Below, piece by piece: positions 35,034 to 43,736 of a DNA stretch of 64,000 nt. The translations under genes and the position numbers were made by a program. Each line of letters opens with the position of its first letter. The stretch's first letter is position 1. The notes under the pieces were generated by a model that was not told the origin of the DNA, made no database searches, and saw nothing but the letters and a program-made list of their open reading frames with translations. The DNA is taken from the NCBI GenBank assembly GCA_022827185.1, contig JAJDTM010000005.1, positions 310,001 to 374,000 on the forward strand, given 5' to 3'. This DNA comes from Candidatus Poribacteria bacterium. GTDB lineage: Bacteria; Poribacteria; WGA-4E; WGA-3G.

Positions 35034-35687
35034 ATGCAGACTGATTCGCAAACACCTTACGAACGGCAGATTCCACTTTTCCCATTACAAGCAGTCTTGT
35101 TCCCCGGTGGCTTTCTACCCCTTTATATTTTTGAACAGCGTTACCGCACCATGATCAAATTCTGCTTGGATCATGCATCTGAGTTCGGGGTTGTACTTAT
35201 CAAAGAAGGAGAAGAGGCAGGTGAAACCGCCACGCCTTATGAAGTCGGTACAGCTGCCCGTATCCTTCACGTTGAAAATTTAGACGACGGCTGCATGAAT
35301 ATCATCACTGCGGGTGAGTATCGATTCCAAATCCTTGAAATTCAGGAGCATCTCTCCTATCTCACCGGTCGGGTACGGATGTTAGATGACCCAGACGCAG
35401 AAATCGAATCGGTATCAGAATCGCTTACGGCGCAAACTGAAGATTTGTACAAGGCATACGAGGCGTTATCCAGTCGCTTAATTTTTGCATGGCATCCACC
35501 TGAAGAACAGCCAGACGATCCGAGGGAACTCGCTTATCAAGTCGGCATACGTCTACGTATTTCGCTTAAAGAAAAACAAACTTTGTTAGAGACAATTCCG
35601 TTGGAGCAACTCCTTACACGCGAAGTCGAAATTTTGACGGATGAGAATCGGCGGATAGCCTTTCAATTGACAGCGCGAAACAACTAA
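35034..35687 (+). CDS. LON peptidase substrate-binding domain protein
   Basis: 217 aa. Lon N-terminal domain: 'IPLFPLQAVLFPGGFLPLYI' then 'FEQRYRTMIKFCL', 'FGVVLIKEGEEAGETATPYE' and 'VGTAARILHVENLDDGCMNI', finishing with the helical part 'KEKQTLLETIPLEQLLTREV'. The ATPase and protease domains of Lon are absent, as is usual in this family. Probably a stand-alone substrate-recognition protein; partner unknown. SD AGAGGAG. Confidence 0.9.
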   Translation: MQTDSQTPYERQIPLFPLQAVLFPGGFLPLYIFEQRYRTMIKFCLDHASEFGVVLIKEGEEAGETATPYEVGTAARILHVENLDDGCMNIITAGEYRFQILEIQEHLSYLTGRVRMLDDPDAEIESVSESLTAQTEDLYKAYEALSSRLIFAWHPPEEQPDDPRELAYQVGIRLRISLKEKQTLLETIPLEQLLTREVEILTDENRRIAFQLTARNN

Positions 35688-35787
35688 CATTGTTGTAAAC
35701 GTATCGGGTGAAATTGACACGTCTCTCTTACCGATACACTTGCTCCTATATTACATTACAAAACCCAATCTGCAACACGATACTATA

Positions 35788-36405
35788 ATGGCACTAAAGG
35801 TTCCCGTTCACCAATTCACCGAAACCCAGTCGATCCAGATCACGCGTCGGGATTTCTTGTATGTCAGCAATATCCTGTCGGCTTCTCGTCTCCTCATGGT
35901 ACCCTTTATCTTTTATTTGATTTATCGGGCTCAGTGGAGGCTCGCAATTGTTTGCGGTGCTGTAGCAGTTACAACCGATCTGTTGGATGGCTTCTTCGCT
36001 CGGCGTTTAGAACAACATAGTGAGCTCGGCTATATATTAGATCCCGTTGCTGACAAACTCGCAATCTCCGCCGGAATTTTTGCCCTCGTTCTATCGAAAT
36101 CCACATTTCCGCTCTGGGCGTTCTATACCATTGTTACCCGAGATGTTCTAATTGTTCTCGGCAATGGTGTTTTAGCGTATAAGGCAAAAATGATCACGCG
36201 CTCTAATTTGTGGGGTAAATGCACCAGTTTCTTTTTATCCATTGCCCTGATGCTTTATTTGCTGCGTCCGATAATGCCTCGCTTACCGAACAACCTTGAA
36301 TTTTATAGCCTCTGTTTTGCGTTGGTATTTGTCGGCATTTCAACAGTGAGTTATGCTCGCCACATGTTGCGTGTGTTAAAGACCAGCGTCATTGATAATA
36401 ACTGA
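35788..36405 (+). CDS. CDP-alcohol phosphatidyltransferase family protein
   Basis: 205 aa from ATG 35788; an in-frame TTG at 35740 is an alternative. The family signature D-x2-DG-x2-AR-x8-G-x3-D-x3-D is present as 'DLLDGFFARRLEQHSELGYI' followed by LDPVADK. Multiple TM segments, e.g. 'LMVPFIFYLIYRAQWRLAIV'. It transfers a phospho-alcohol head group from CDP-diacylglycerol at the inner membrane; PgsA-type phosphatidylglycerophosphate synthase is the likeliest role but not proven. Confidence 0.88.
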   Translation: MALKVPVHQFTETQSIQITRRDFLYVSNILSASRLLMVPFIFYLIYRAQWRLAIVCGAVAVTTDLLDGFFARRLEQHSELGYILDPVADKLAISAGIFALVLSKSTFPLWAFYTIVTRDVLIVLGNGVLAYKAKMITRSNLWGKCTSFFLSIALMLYLLRPIMPRLPNNLEFYSLCFALVFVGISTVSYARHMLRVLKTSVIDNN

Positions 36406-36456
36406 TGGCAGTCCAGAAAACGAAACCGCCGTAATCGGAAAAGGGAGAAACCCCTG

Positions 36457-37377
36457 ATGGCTTACAAAGAACTCGCAACGAGAAAACCCTTTATTGTTAA
36501 CAAAAACTTGGGCAGTGCCGTTGAGGTTGAACCTGAAGAATTGACGACGACCAACGCGGAGGGTATCCCAGCGGTCGTTCCAACACAAAAAGAGAAATAT
36601 AACTTTGATCGGAACGGTTGGCTCCTGATTCCGAGCGTTTTGTCAGACAGTGATATCGCGGAGATGCGCGAATTTTGCCAACGCCTTCACGAAACACCAG
36701 CGCATATTCCTGAACCCGAACGATGTGCACTCGGTGGCCCGCTCCAGAAACTCGTTGACCATCCAGTTATCATCGGGTTCTTGAACGAGTTCTTGGCATA
36801 CCCGCCAGCTGCAAGCGAAGACTGCTACGGATTTCGACTCGAAGAAACAACCTCATCTTTCAGGAACACAGCACCTGAATCTCAAACCCAGTCGATTTTA
36901 CACAAAGGCAACGGTCTATTTCGTTTACCCGGTGATTCCCATCTCTATCGGTGTGTACCGGGACGCGGTTGGAGCGGACTCACGCGCGCTGTATGGGAAC
37001 TCACTGAAGTCACTCCTGAAACAAACAGCATTCGCTTCATTACCGGAAGCCACAAAGCCGCATATCCGATACCAGACGGAGTACAGAACCCAGATGCGCC
37101 GCTCTGGGAGACATATCAATGTCCACCGGGTTCGCTCTTTCTACTCACAGAATCTATGACGCAGACACAAGTGCAACCGAAGGTCGCTCAGCGAATTTGT
37201 ATCTCGAATTTGTACAATACCGTCGCGAGTCGTTGGTCGAATTGGATGCCGCATCCACAGTTGCTTGAGGCGATGCCCCCCAAACGACAGACCCTTTTTA
37301 GAGAACCGTACGCAGGGGGTAACGTTGTCAACGGAGATTTTGGACAGCGCACGTCTGCCTATCCCGCGGAAGTTTAA
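36457..37377 (+). CDS. PhyH-like protein, probably catalytically dead paralog
   Basis: 306 aa. Close paralog of the next gene: 'PEPERCALGGPLQKLVDHPV', 'LHKGNGLFRLPGDSHLYRC', 'ITGSHKA'. The first metal motif is HxG (His-Lys-Gly), not HxD, and the distal His region reads 'SMTQTQVQPKVAQRICISNL', with Gln where the neighbour has His. With both acidic and distal His ligands missing, Fe binding is unlikely. Begins an operon of five co-directional genes ending at 41.7 kb. SD AGGGAG. Confidence 0.8.
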   Translation: MAYKELATRKPFIVNKNLGSAVEVEPEELTTTNAEGIPAVVPTQKEKYNFDRNGWLLIPSVLSDSDIAEMREFCQRLHETPAHIPEPERCALGGPLQKLVDHPVIIGFLNEFLAYPPAASEDCYGFRLEETTSSFRNTAPESQTQSILHKGNGLFRLPGDSHLYRCVPGRGWSGLTRAVWELTEVTPETNSIRFITGSHKAAYPIPDGVQNPDAPLWETYQCPPGSLFLLTESMTQTQVQPKVAQRICISNLYNTVASRWSNWMPHPQLLEAMPPKRQTLFREPYAGGNVVNGDFGQRTSAYPAEV

Positions 37378-37398
37378 TGGCAGAAGGAGAAAAATCAG

Positions 37399-38268
37399 AT
37401 GGAAAAACAGACGAACAGAGATCAGCAACCTTGGCTTGGGGCACTGTTGCCCCCCGACGTATGCGAATTCCCTACCCAAAACGCTGACGGTTTACCGATC
37501 CCAGAATTAACCCCTGAACAACGCTATGCTTTTGATACCCACGGTTGGTTTCTGATTCCAGAAGTCTTTACCGGGTCGGAACTCAAAGAGATGCGCGATT
37601 TCGGCTACCGCCTGCACCACGACCCTGAGTCTATCCCAGAACACGAACGGAGTCCTGTCGGGGGCCCCCTTCAGAAACTGATTGATCATCCACTTGTTGT
37701 CTCGTTGCTCAATGAATTCACCGCGCACCCAGCTGTAACAAGTCCGGAATGCTACGGTTTTTCTGTTGAAAGCACAAGCCTTTTTTACCGCGCACCCGGT
37801 ATGGGCGGATTCGGACCGCATAACGGCAACGGGCTGCTCCGCTTCCCCGGTGATGTCCACTACTACAACGCTTTCCCCGGTAAAGGTTACAGTCCACACA
37901 CCCGTATTGTATGGGAACTCAACGAAGTGAAAAAAGGACAAGGCGGCACGCTCTTAGTAACCGGCAGCCATAAATCCGTCTACACAGCACCACCCGATAT
38001 CCAAGACCCGAAGTCCGATATTTGGACGACTTACGGATGTCCCGCAGGTTCGCTGCTCTTCTTCACAGAGGCACTCACCCACAGCGCGAACCCGTGGACA
38101 AATACTGAAAATGACAGGATCGCTGTTTTCAATCTGTATAGTCCTGTCGATAGCGGTTTCGCCAAGGTTTACAAACCGCATCCGAAACTTCTTGCTGAAA
38201 TGCCGCTGCTCCGGCAAACACTGTTCCGGGACCGATATGTCGTGGACAACGTTAACGGTACATCATAG
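37399..38268 (+). CDS. PhyH family protein with HxG metal motif
   Basis: 289 aa. 'HNGNGLLRFPGDVHYYNAFP' carries HxG where classical PhyH enzymes have HxD. The distal His is kept in 'ALTHSANPWTNTENDRIAVF', including the Arg expected to bind 2-oxoglutarate. 'LLVTGSHKSVY' is the family signature. HxG or HxA replaces HxD in Fe/2-oxoglutarate halogenases such as SyrB2 and WelO5, but similar LHGG-type PhyH paralogs of unknown function are common, so halogenation is only a possibility. Starts 21 nt after its paralog with SD GAAGGAG. Confidence 0.85.
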   Translation: MEKQTNRDQQPWLGALLPPDVCEFPTQNADGLPIPELTPEQRYAFDTHGWFLIPEVFTGSELKEMRDFGYRLHHDPESIPEHERSPVGGPLQKLIDHPLVVSLLNEFTAHPAVTSPECYGFSVESTSLFYRAPGMGGFGPHNGNGLLRFPGDVHYYNAFPGKGYSPHTRIVWELNEVKKGQGGTLLVTGSHKSVYTAPPDIQDPKSDIWTTYGCPAGSLLFFTEALTHSANPWTNTENDRIAVFNLYSPVDSGFAKVYKPHPKLLAEMPLLRQTLFRDRYVVDNVNGTS

Positions 38269-38291
38269 CAACTCGACTGAAAGGGGCAACT

Positions 38292-39671
38292 ATGTCCACA
38301 AAACAACCAAATGTCCTCTGGATTTATGGCGAGGATCTCTCCCCAGATCTCGGCTGCTACGGTACACCTGCCGTGCAAACACCGAACATTGACCGACTCG
38401 CATCGGAGGGTACTCGCTTTACCAACGCGTTTGTCACATGTCCAGTCTGTTCGCCGAGCCGCTCCGCGCTCATTACGGGGACCTACCAAACGCATTTTGA
38501 CGCACACAACCATCGCAGCAACCGTGATAAACCCTTACGGTCGGATATGAAACTCATCACCGATTGCTTCCGCGAAGCAGGTTATTTTACCTGCAATAGT
38601 CCAGGACCACCCTACAACCGACCCGGAAAAACCGATTTTAACTTCCAGCGTGAGCAGCCTTTTGACGGCATTGATTGGAGCGAGTGTCCTGAAGGACAAC
38701 CCTTTTACGCGCAAATCAACATTCCAGACACACATCGCGTCTTCAAGCCGGACCCTGAACGTCCTATCCCACCGGAGAATGTCGAATTGCCACCTTACTA
38801 CCCAGATCATCCACTCATCCGAAAGGATTGGGCACTCTATCTCGAAAGCATCCAGATTTTAGATAAGAAGGTCGGGCAAATCCTCCTGCGACTTGATGAT
38901 GAAGGCCTCGCGGACAACACCATTATCTTTTTCATGAGTGACCACGGACGGGCGCATATCCGTTGCAAGCAATTCCTCTATGATGGGGGTATTCATATCC
39001 CACTCATCGTTCGATGGCCCGGACAGGTTGATGCGGGTGCTGTCAGTGACGAACTGATCAGTGGAGTCGATTTCGCACCGACAACGCTTTCACTTACGGG
39101 TGTTGAGATTCCAGATTTTATGCAAGGACACATCTTCCTCGGTGAAGGCGCAGCATCGCGCGATGCAATTTTCGCAGCGCGGGACAGGTGCGATGGAACA
39201 GACGACAGAATCCGGTGTATCCGAACACCCCGCTACAAGTTGATCCGCAATTATCATCCTGAACGTCCCTATATGCAGTTCAACGGTTACAAGAAACAGC
39301 AGTATCCGCTCTGGAGTCTGATGCCTTTGTTAGCAGCAACCAACGAGTTGTCCGCTGCACAGCAGCACTTCGTGCAACAGACGCGTCCGCCTGAAGAATT
39401 GTATGATCTGGAAGCGGATCCCTATGAGATTAACAACCTTGCCGCTGATCCGCGTTATGATACTGTGCGCAGCGAACTCGCTGCGCAACTCAATGCGTGG
39501 ATGACAGAAACAGACGATATGGGTGAAATCTCTGAATCTTCAGATGTTACAACTTATTGGGATGAAAACATGGCAGAGAGTTTCAAACAAGGTATGGAAA
39601 AACGCGGACTCTCGGACAATATAAGTGACGCGGATTACGTTACATGGTGGGAAAATCACCTATTGACGTAA
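38292..39671 (+). CDS. Sulfatase (formylglycine-dependent)
   Basis: 459 aa. N-terminal metal site 'PNVLWIYGEDLSPDLGCYG', the catalytic motif 'CPVCSPSRSALITGTY' with C-S-P-S-R (Cys to be converted to formylglycine), 'PFYAQINIPDTH', 'TIIFFMSDHGRAH' (second metal site), 'GIHIPLIVRWPG' and 'GVDFAPTTLSLTG'. Removes sulfate from a glycan or small molecule. No signal peptide is evident, so it may act in the cytoplasm. It follows the PhyH gene by 23 nt, within the operon. Confidence 0.93.
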   Translation: MSTKQPNVLWIYGEDLSPDLGCYGTPAVQTPNIDRLASEGTRFTNAFVTCPVCSPSRSALITGTYQTHFDAHNHRSNRDKPLRSDMKLITDCFREAGYFTCNSPGPPYNRPGKTDFNFQREQPFDGIDWSECPEGQPFYAQINIPDTHRVFKPDPERPIPPENVELPPYYPDHPLIRKDWALYLESIQILDKKVGQILLRLDDEGLADNTIIFFMSDHGRAHIRCKQFLYDGGIHIPLIVRWPGQVDAGAVSDELISGVDFAPTTLSLTGVEIPDFMQGHIFLGEGAASRDAIFAARDRCDGTDDRIRCIRTPRYKLIRNYHPERPYMQFNGYKKQQYPLWSLMPLLAATNELSAAQQHFVQQTRPPEELYDLEADPYEINNLAADPRYDTVRSELAAQLNAWMTETDDMGEISESSDVTTYWDENMAESFKQGMEKRGLSDNISDADYVTWWENHLLT

Positions 39672-39694
39672 AGACTACGAAACGGAGGTTTCCA

Positions 39695-40933
39695 ATGAAC
39701 GATATGCTTCACGGACACGGTGATGGATTTCTCACACAGGATAATGGACAGCGTCTCTTTCCAATCGGGTTTTATGAACACCCTGCCGAGGATGCCGCGC
39801 TCAGAGATATGGCAGAATCAGGCGTTAACCTCGTTCTATGCGGCAGCGAAGAGTCACTTGACCACGCGCAAGCCCACGGAATGCAAGGATGGGTGCCGTT
39901 AGGTCTTCAGTCCGGCGCGACACCCGATTTTCAAGAACGCATTCGGAGCCTCGCTGAACACCCCGCACTCGCTGTGTGGGAAGGACCAGATGAGGTCGTA
40001 TGGAGCTTTACCGCCTACAGCGGTCTCTGGAAACCAGACCAGATGGCAGTGTTCCCAAATAAAGGCGAATGGTGGATGCAGACACCGCTCGCTATCGAAT
40101 ACTCTGAGGGTCGCGCTGCAGAGATTATGCCGAAGATGCGGGAGGCTATCGAATTCATCCGCAGCGTTGATCCGGACAACCGACAGATTTGGATTAATGA
40201 GGCACGCGACAGCGATCTGAAGTTCGTCCGGCAGTATATCGACTGTGTGGACATCACGGGGTGCGACGATTATCCGATTCGACCTGATAGCCGTCCCGCC
40301 ATTCGGCTTGCTGATTCCACAGACCGTTGGAGACAGGTCGGCAAAGGTAGACCGGTCTGGATGGTGCTGCAAGGGTTCACATGGAGCGATTTGAGTGATG
40401 GCGACACCGACATCACAGCGTTTCCGACCTTTGCTGAGTCGCGTCTGATGGCTTACGCTTGCATTACGCACGGCGCGAGAGGTATCTTGTATTGGGGCTC
40501 CAGTTATATGAAGTCTGAAGGAAAAGAGGGGTTTCGGAAATCGCTTTACGCCTTAACGAGTGAACTCGCCGCGCTTCAACCCTTCCTCACTGCACCGACT
40601 GAACGGTATGTCACAGTGCAAGAAATTGATGACGGACGCATCGATATACCGCCTCCCGTTTCGGCGCGCGGTGTAAGCGTCACTGCTCGTAGAACCGGAC
40701 GAGAGTGGCTCGTTGTCCTCGTCAATGAAGATGAACATGCGCACATGGGGGTAGAAGTTACTGGATTGGATGCCCTCAACGGCACCGAATTCGTAGAACT
40801 CTACGGTGAGGAAAAGACCACGATATCCGAAGGCGCGTTCGTGACGCGGATGCGTCCCTTTGAAGTCAAACTCTTTGCAACACACCGAAAGTGGGAGACT
40901 GACCAACGGGAGGGCAGAGCGTTTGCAGAATAG
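39695..40933 (+). CDS. Putative glycoside hydrolase-like TIM-barrel protein
   Basis: 412 aa from ATG 39695 with SD GGAGG. 'NGQRLFPIGFYEHPAEDAAL' and 'GVNLVLCGSEESLDHAQAHG' look like the start of a beta-galactosidase/GH-A-type barrel. 'HPALAVWEGPDEVVW' has the usual position of an acid/base Glu, and 'YACITHGARGILYWG' follows later. The C-terminal 90 residues form a beta-sandwich. No signal peptide. The specificity is not recognisable. Likely works with the sulfatase on a sulfated sugar. Confidence 0.7.
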   Translation: MNDMLHGHGDGFLTQDNGQRLFPIGFYEHPAEDAALRDMAESGVNLVLCGSEESLDHAQAHGMQGWVPLGLQSGATPDFQERIRSLAEHPALAVWEGPDEVVWSFTAYSGLWKPDQMAVFPNKGEWWMQTPLAIEYSEGRAAEIMPKMREAIEFIRSVDPDNRQIWINEARDSDLKFVRQYIDCVDITGCDDYPIRPDSRPAIRLADSTDRWRQVGKGRPVWMVLQGFTWSDLSDGDTDITAFPTFAESRLMAYACITHGARGILYWGSSYMKSEGKEGFRKSLYALTSELAALQPFLTAPTERYVTVQEIDDGRIDIPPPVSARGVSVTARRTGREWLVVLVNEDEHAHMGVEVTGLDALNGTEFVELYGEEKTTISEGAFVTRMRPFEVKLFATHRKWETDQREGRAFAE

Positions 40934-41732
40934 GTTGAATGAACGATTTGGGTTTGATGCGCCAAAGCACAAACCTATCGAAGCATCGATTCATTGGGCG
41001 GCAGAAAACGGATTCAGATATATCGACTTCCAAGCCGATGTCCCGCCGAATGACATCGCTGCGTTTGACGCTGCACGCGTCCGCACGGTACGCAACCTCT
41101 GTGAAACACACGGGGTCGCTATAGGTATCCATCCATCTTCCGCAATCAACAACGCCGAGTACGTACCGATCATGTCTGATGCCGTTGACGACTATCTCTA
41201 TGCGAATTTGGAACTCGCGCAGCGGCTCGGTTGTGGTTGGCTTATCGGGCATGGCGGTTATCATTTCGGTGATGTCACGCAACGTCGAGATGCTGCTATT
41301 GCGCGCATCCAACGGTTGGTTGCGCGGGCTGAACAGGCAGAAATCGTCATCTTCTTTGAGAACCACAATCGAGAGCCAGAACACGCCGAGATTCACTACA
41401 TCCCGCATAATGTCGCAGAGACGCGCTGGTTTTTCGATGCTATTCAGTCCCCTTATCTCAAGTGGGCATTCAATGTTGCGCACGGACATCTCGTGCCAGA
41501 AGGCTGGCAAGGTTTTTTAGATGCTTTCGGCGTGGAGAATATCGGTCAGGTCCGCCTCAATGACAATACAGGTGAGTATGAAATCCACCTCGTCCCCGGT
41601 GAAGGTACAATTGATTTTGTGGATCTGTTTACGCAGTTAAATGGCTATGGCTATGATGGTTGGTTCAGTCTCGGCTTCGGTGACGATGCTGATAAGATTC
41701 GCGTTCGAGATGAGTTCGCTGAGTACTTATAG
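40923..41732 (+). CDS. Sugar phosphate isomerase/epimerase (AP endonuclease 2-like TIM barrel)
   Basis: 269 aa from a TTG at 40923 behind GGGAGGG; its start overlaps the previous stop by 11 nt. Motifs: 'IHPSSAIN', 'CGWLIGHGGYHFG' (His), 'IVIFFENHN' (metal Glu), 'WAFNVAHGHL' (Asp replaced by Asn, His present), 'VRLNDNTGEYEIHLVPGEG' and 'GWFSLGFG'. In this family the final Glu normally follows a GxxSxE pattern; here it is not obvious, so metal binding may be altered. Last gene of the PhyH/sulfatase operon. Confidence 0.82.
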   Translation: MQNRLNERFGFDAPKHKPIEASIHWAAENGFRYIDFQADVPPNDIAAFDAARVRTVRNLCETHGVAIGIHPSSAINNAEYVPIMSDAVDDYLYANLELAQRLGCGWLIGHGGYHFGDVTQRRDAAIARIQRLVARAEQAEIVIFFENHNREPEHAEIHYIPHNVAETRWFFDAIQSPYLKWAFNVAHGHLVPEGWQGFLDAFGVENIGQVRLNDNTGEYEIHLVPGEGTIDFVDLFTQLNGYGYDGWFSLGFGDDADKIRVRDEFAEYL

Positions 41733-41764
41733 ATGGGACTTGAGTATGCCTGTTACTTTACAAT

Positions 41765-43711
41765 TTATCGATAAAAGGAATAAACCGACACACCCCAAAT
41801 CAGTCGAATCAGCACCCACGTGCCACCCACAATGAATTGCCCAAGAATGAGTCCTAAAAAGAGTGGTAACACCCGATGATAAAGCCGAATACCACCGAAC
41901 CGTAGGATGAGATGTTTGATGCCCCAACTGATAAAAACGGAAAACCAGAGCCAACCGAAAGTCCACATACTACTTGCGACGGCGTAACCGGTCGGGTGAA
42001 ATGGAAACATCGGAAAACGCGTGCGCAACCACCACAGCAACCCTGTAAACAGAAATCCTACCCCCATAAATGTTACCGCAGGGATGTTTGTTTCTGTCGG
42101 ATAGTAGAGCCACGATCGGAGCCTGTGATAGCCGCCATTGCCCAACCCAGGATTCGCACCGATATCGTAGGAAACCACCAGATATGCCCAAAACGAAGCG
42201 AGAATACCGAAAAAAACACCGCACATCAGCGCGACGACCATCCGCCTCGCACGCATATCTGCTACTTCTACAAGTTTGAATGCTTCCAACGTGTGTGGCA
42301 TCGGATGGGCACGATAGCCACGATTGAACGCGTAATAGAGCGACATCATCGTTAAACTTTGTGGTGGAATCATACGTGAACCGAGCGAATCGAGAATAAA
42401 CTGCCGAGGGTTCGCCACAAACATCTCGTGTGTCGGCGGTCCGACCTCCGCGCGGACCCTTGTAATCCCTAACGCGAGAAGATAGTAGATCGCGAAATAT
42501 AGTGCGATCATCCAAATTGCCATTCCGCCGCGGTTTGAAAAGATAAAGAGGAAAAGGATACCGCCTATTAATCCTGCCAGGGGCCACCGATAATCCGTTG
42601 TATCCTGCATTTCAGGCGGAAGATTCGCATCTCTTTTTCCAGTCAAACTTCTAAACATCGCATAAAAATGCTTACGTCCGCCGTAAAGCCCGAAACAGGC
42701 GATCGCCAGATACGCGCCGACCCCTTGCGGGCCATCGTACGGAAAACCGGGTAAAACCTGTAGGCCCATCGCACTGCCCAAGACGCGTTCACCTTTCCAG
42801 AACAGGTAAAAAAACCAGAGCGAAAAGGACATCTCCAACGGCATTAAAAAGGCAAGTCCCACGCCGAAGGAGAGGATATAGACGGGTGTCCAGCCGATTG
42901 CGTTCCACGGCTTTTCGGTGAAATAGATGCCGAGGTCTGCCTTACGGACCGGTATTTCTGGAAGTGCTGGGAAAAATGCATGAATCCCGTTAATCAGGTC
43001 AATACCGCCGGCAATAGCGAAACCTGCCCAGAGCATCTTGTTTTTAAAGAGTCGTCCGTCTGAGTACGTCATCTCTATCGGCAGCCGAACGATGGGATAA
43101 GTGAGTCGCTCCCGTTCGATCCATTGCTTTCGGAGCAATAGATCAATACAAATCATGACCCAAATCACCACGGATAAAAAGATCGTCCACCATAAAATCG
43201 GTTCCCACCATGCCGCGAGATACCTTGATCTATAAAAGGTTGTATCGCCGTCATAGAAATCTTGCAAAACAGTTAAATCATCGAGTGTCATCCAACTTGG
43301 GAGGTACCGCCAGAAGAGTTGCTGCCACTCGTTTTCGGGTGTTGCAAACCAAAATCCGTTTGGAATCACAGGCACTACCGTTTGCATCATGTCATGTCCC
43401 GCAATTGCCGAGGAAATTGAAAGGATGACATAGATAGTGAGCAGCTCGCCTTGACGGAACGCGAAACGAGGCAACAGCAGCTTCAGCAAGAAATTGAGAC
43501 ACGTCAGCACCATCAGCGTTACCACTACGTTGTAGATCAGCGACATCGTTGTGGGCAGCGTACTCCAATAACGCAGATGGTTTGCCATAATGAAATAGCT
43601 GTTCGGCGGGATAAGGATGATGCCAAGCAGAATCGCGCGAAAAGTCACGCCCGGATGCCCAGGCTGCGGTGTTTCTTGAGGATTTGAGGGATATTTTGAT
43701 GTGTTTACCAT
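41765..43711 (-). CDS. DUF6785/DUF6784-type membrane protein, tandem paralog A
   Basis: 648 aa from ATG 43711 ('MVNTSKYPSNPQETPQPGHP'); the frame opens 18 codons upstream with no SD. About a dozen TM segments. Signatures 'ITRVRAEVGPPTHEM' and 'RGYRAHPMPHTLEAFK' are shared with the next gene and with the protein at 25.4 kb. The two tandem copies are nearly identical over their whole length, including start 'MVNTSKYPSNPQET' and end 'VSVYSFYR'. Probable transporter; substrate unknown. Convergent with the sugar isomerase, 32 bp apart. Confidence 0.85.
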   Translation of the reverse strand: MVNTSKYPSNPQETPQPGHPGVTFRAILLGIILIPPNSYFIMANHLRYWSTLPTTMSLIYNVVVTLMVLTCLNFLLKLLLPRFAFRQGELLTIYVILSISSAIAGHDMMQTVVPVIPNGFWFATPENEWQQLFWRYLPSWMTLDDLTVLQDFYDGDTTFYRSRYLAAWWEPILWWTIFLSVVIWVMICIDLLLRKQWIERERLTYPIVRLPIEMTYSDGRLFKNKMLWAGFAIAGGIDLINGIHAFFPALPEIPVRKADLGIYFTEKPWNAIGWTPVYILSFGVGLAFLMPLEMSFSLWFFYLFWKGERVLGSAMGLQVLPGFPYDGPQGVGAYLAIACFGLYGGRKHFYAMFRSLTGKRDANLPPEMQDTTDYRWPLAGLIGGILFLFIFSNRGGMAIWMIALYFAIYYLLALGITRVRAEVGPPTHEMFVANPRQFILDSLGSRMIPPQSLTMMSLYYAFNRGYRAHPMPHTLEAFKLVEVADMRARRMVVALMCGVFFGILASFWAYLVVSYDIGANPGLGNGGYHRLRSWLYYPTETNIPAVTFMGVGFLFTGLLWWLRTRFPMFPFHPTGYAVASSMWTFGWLWFSVFISWGIKHLILRFGGIRLYHRVLPLFLGLILGQFIVGGTWVLIRLIWGVSVYSFYR

Positions 43712-43736
43712 GTTTTTGAAGTCATATTGCGTAAAC

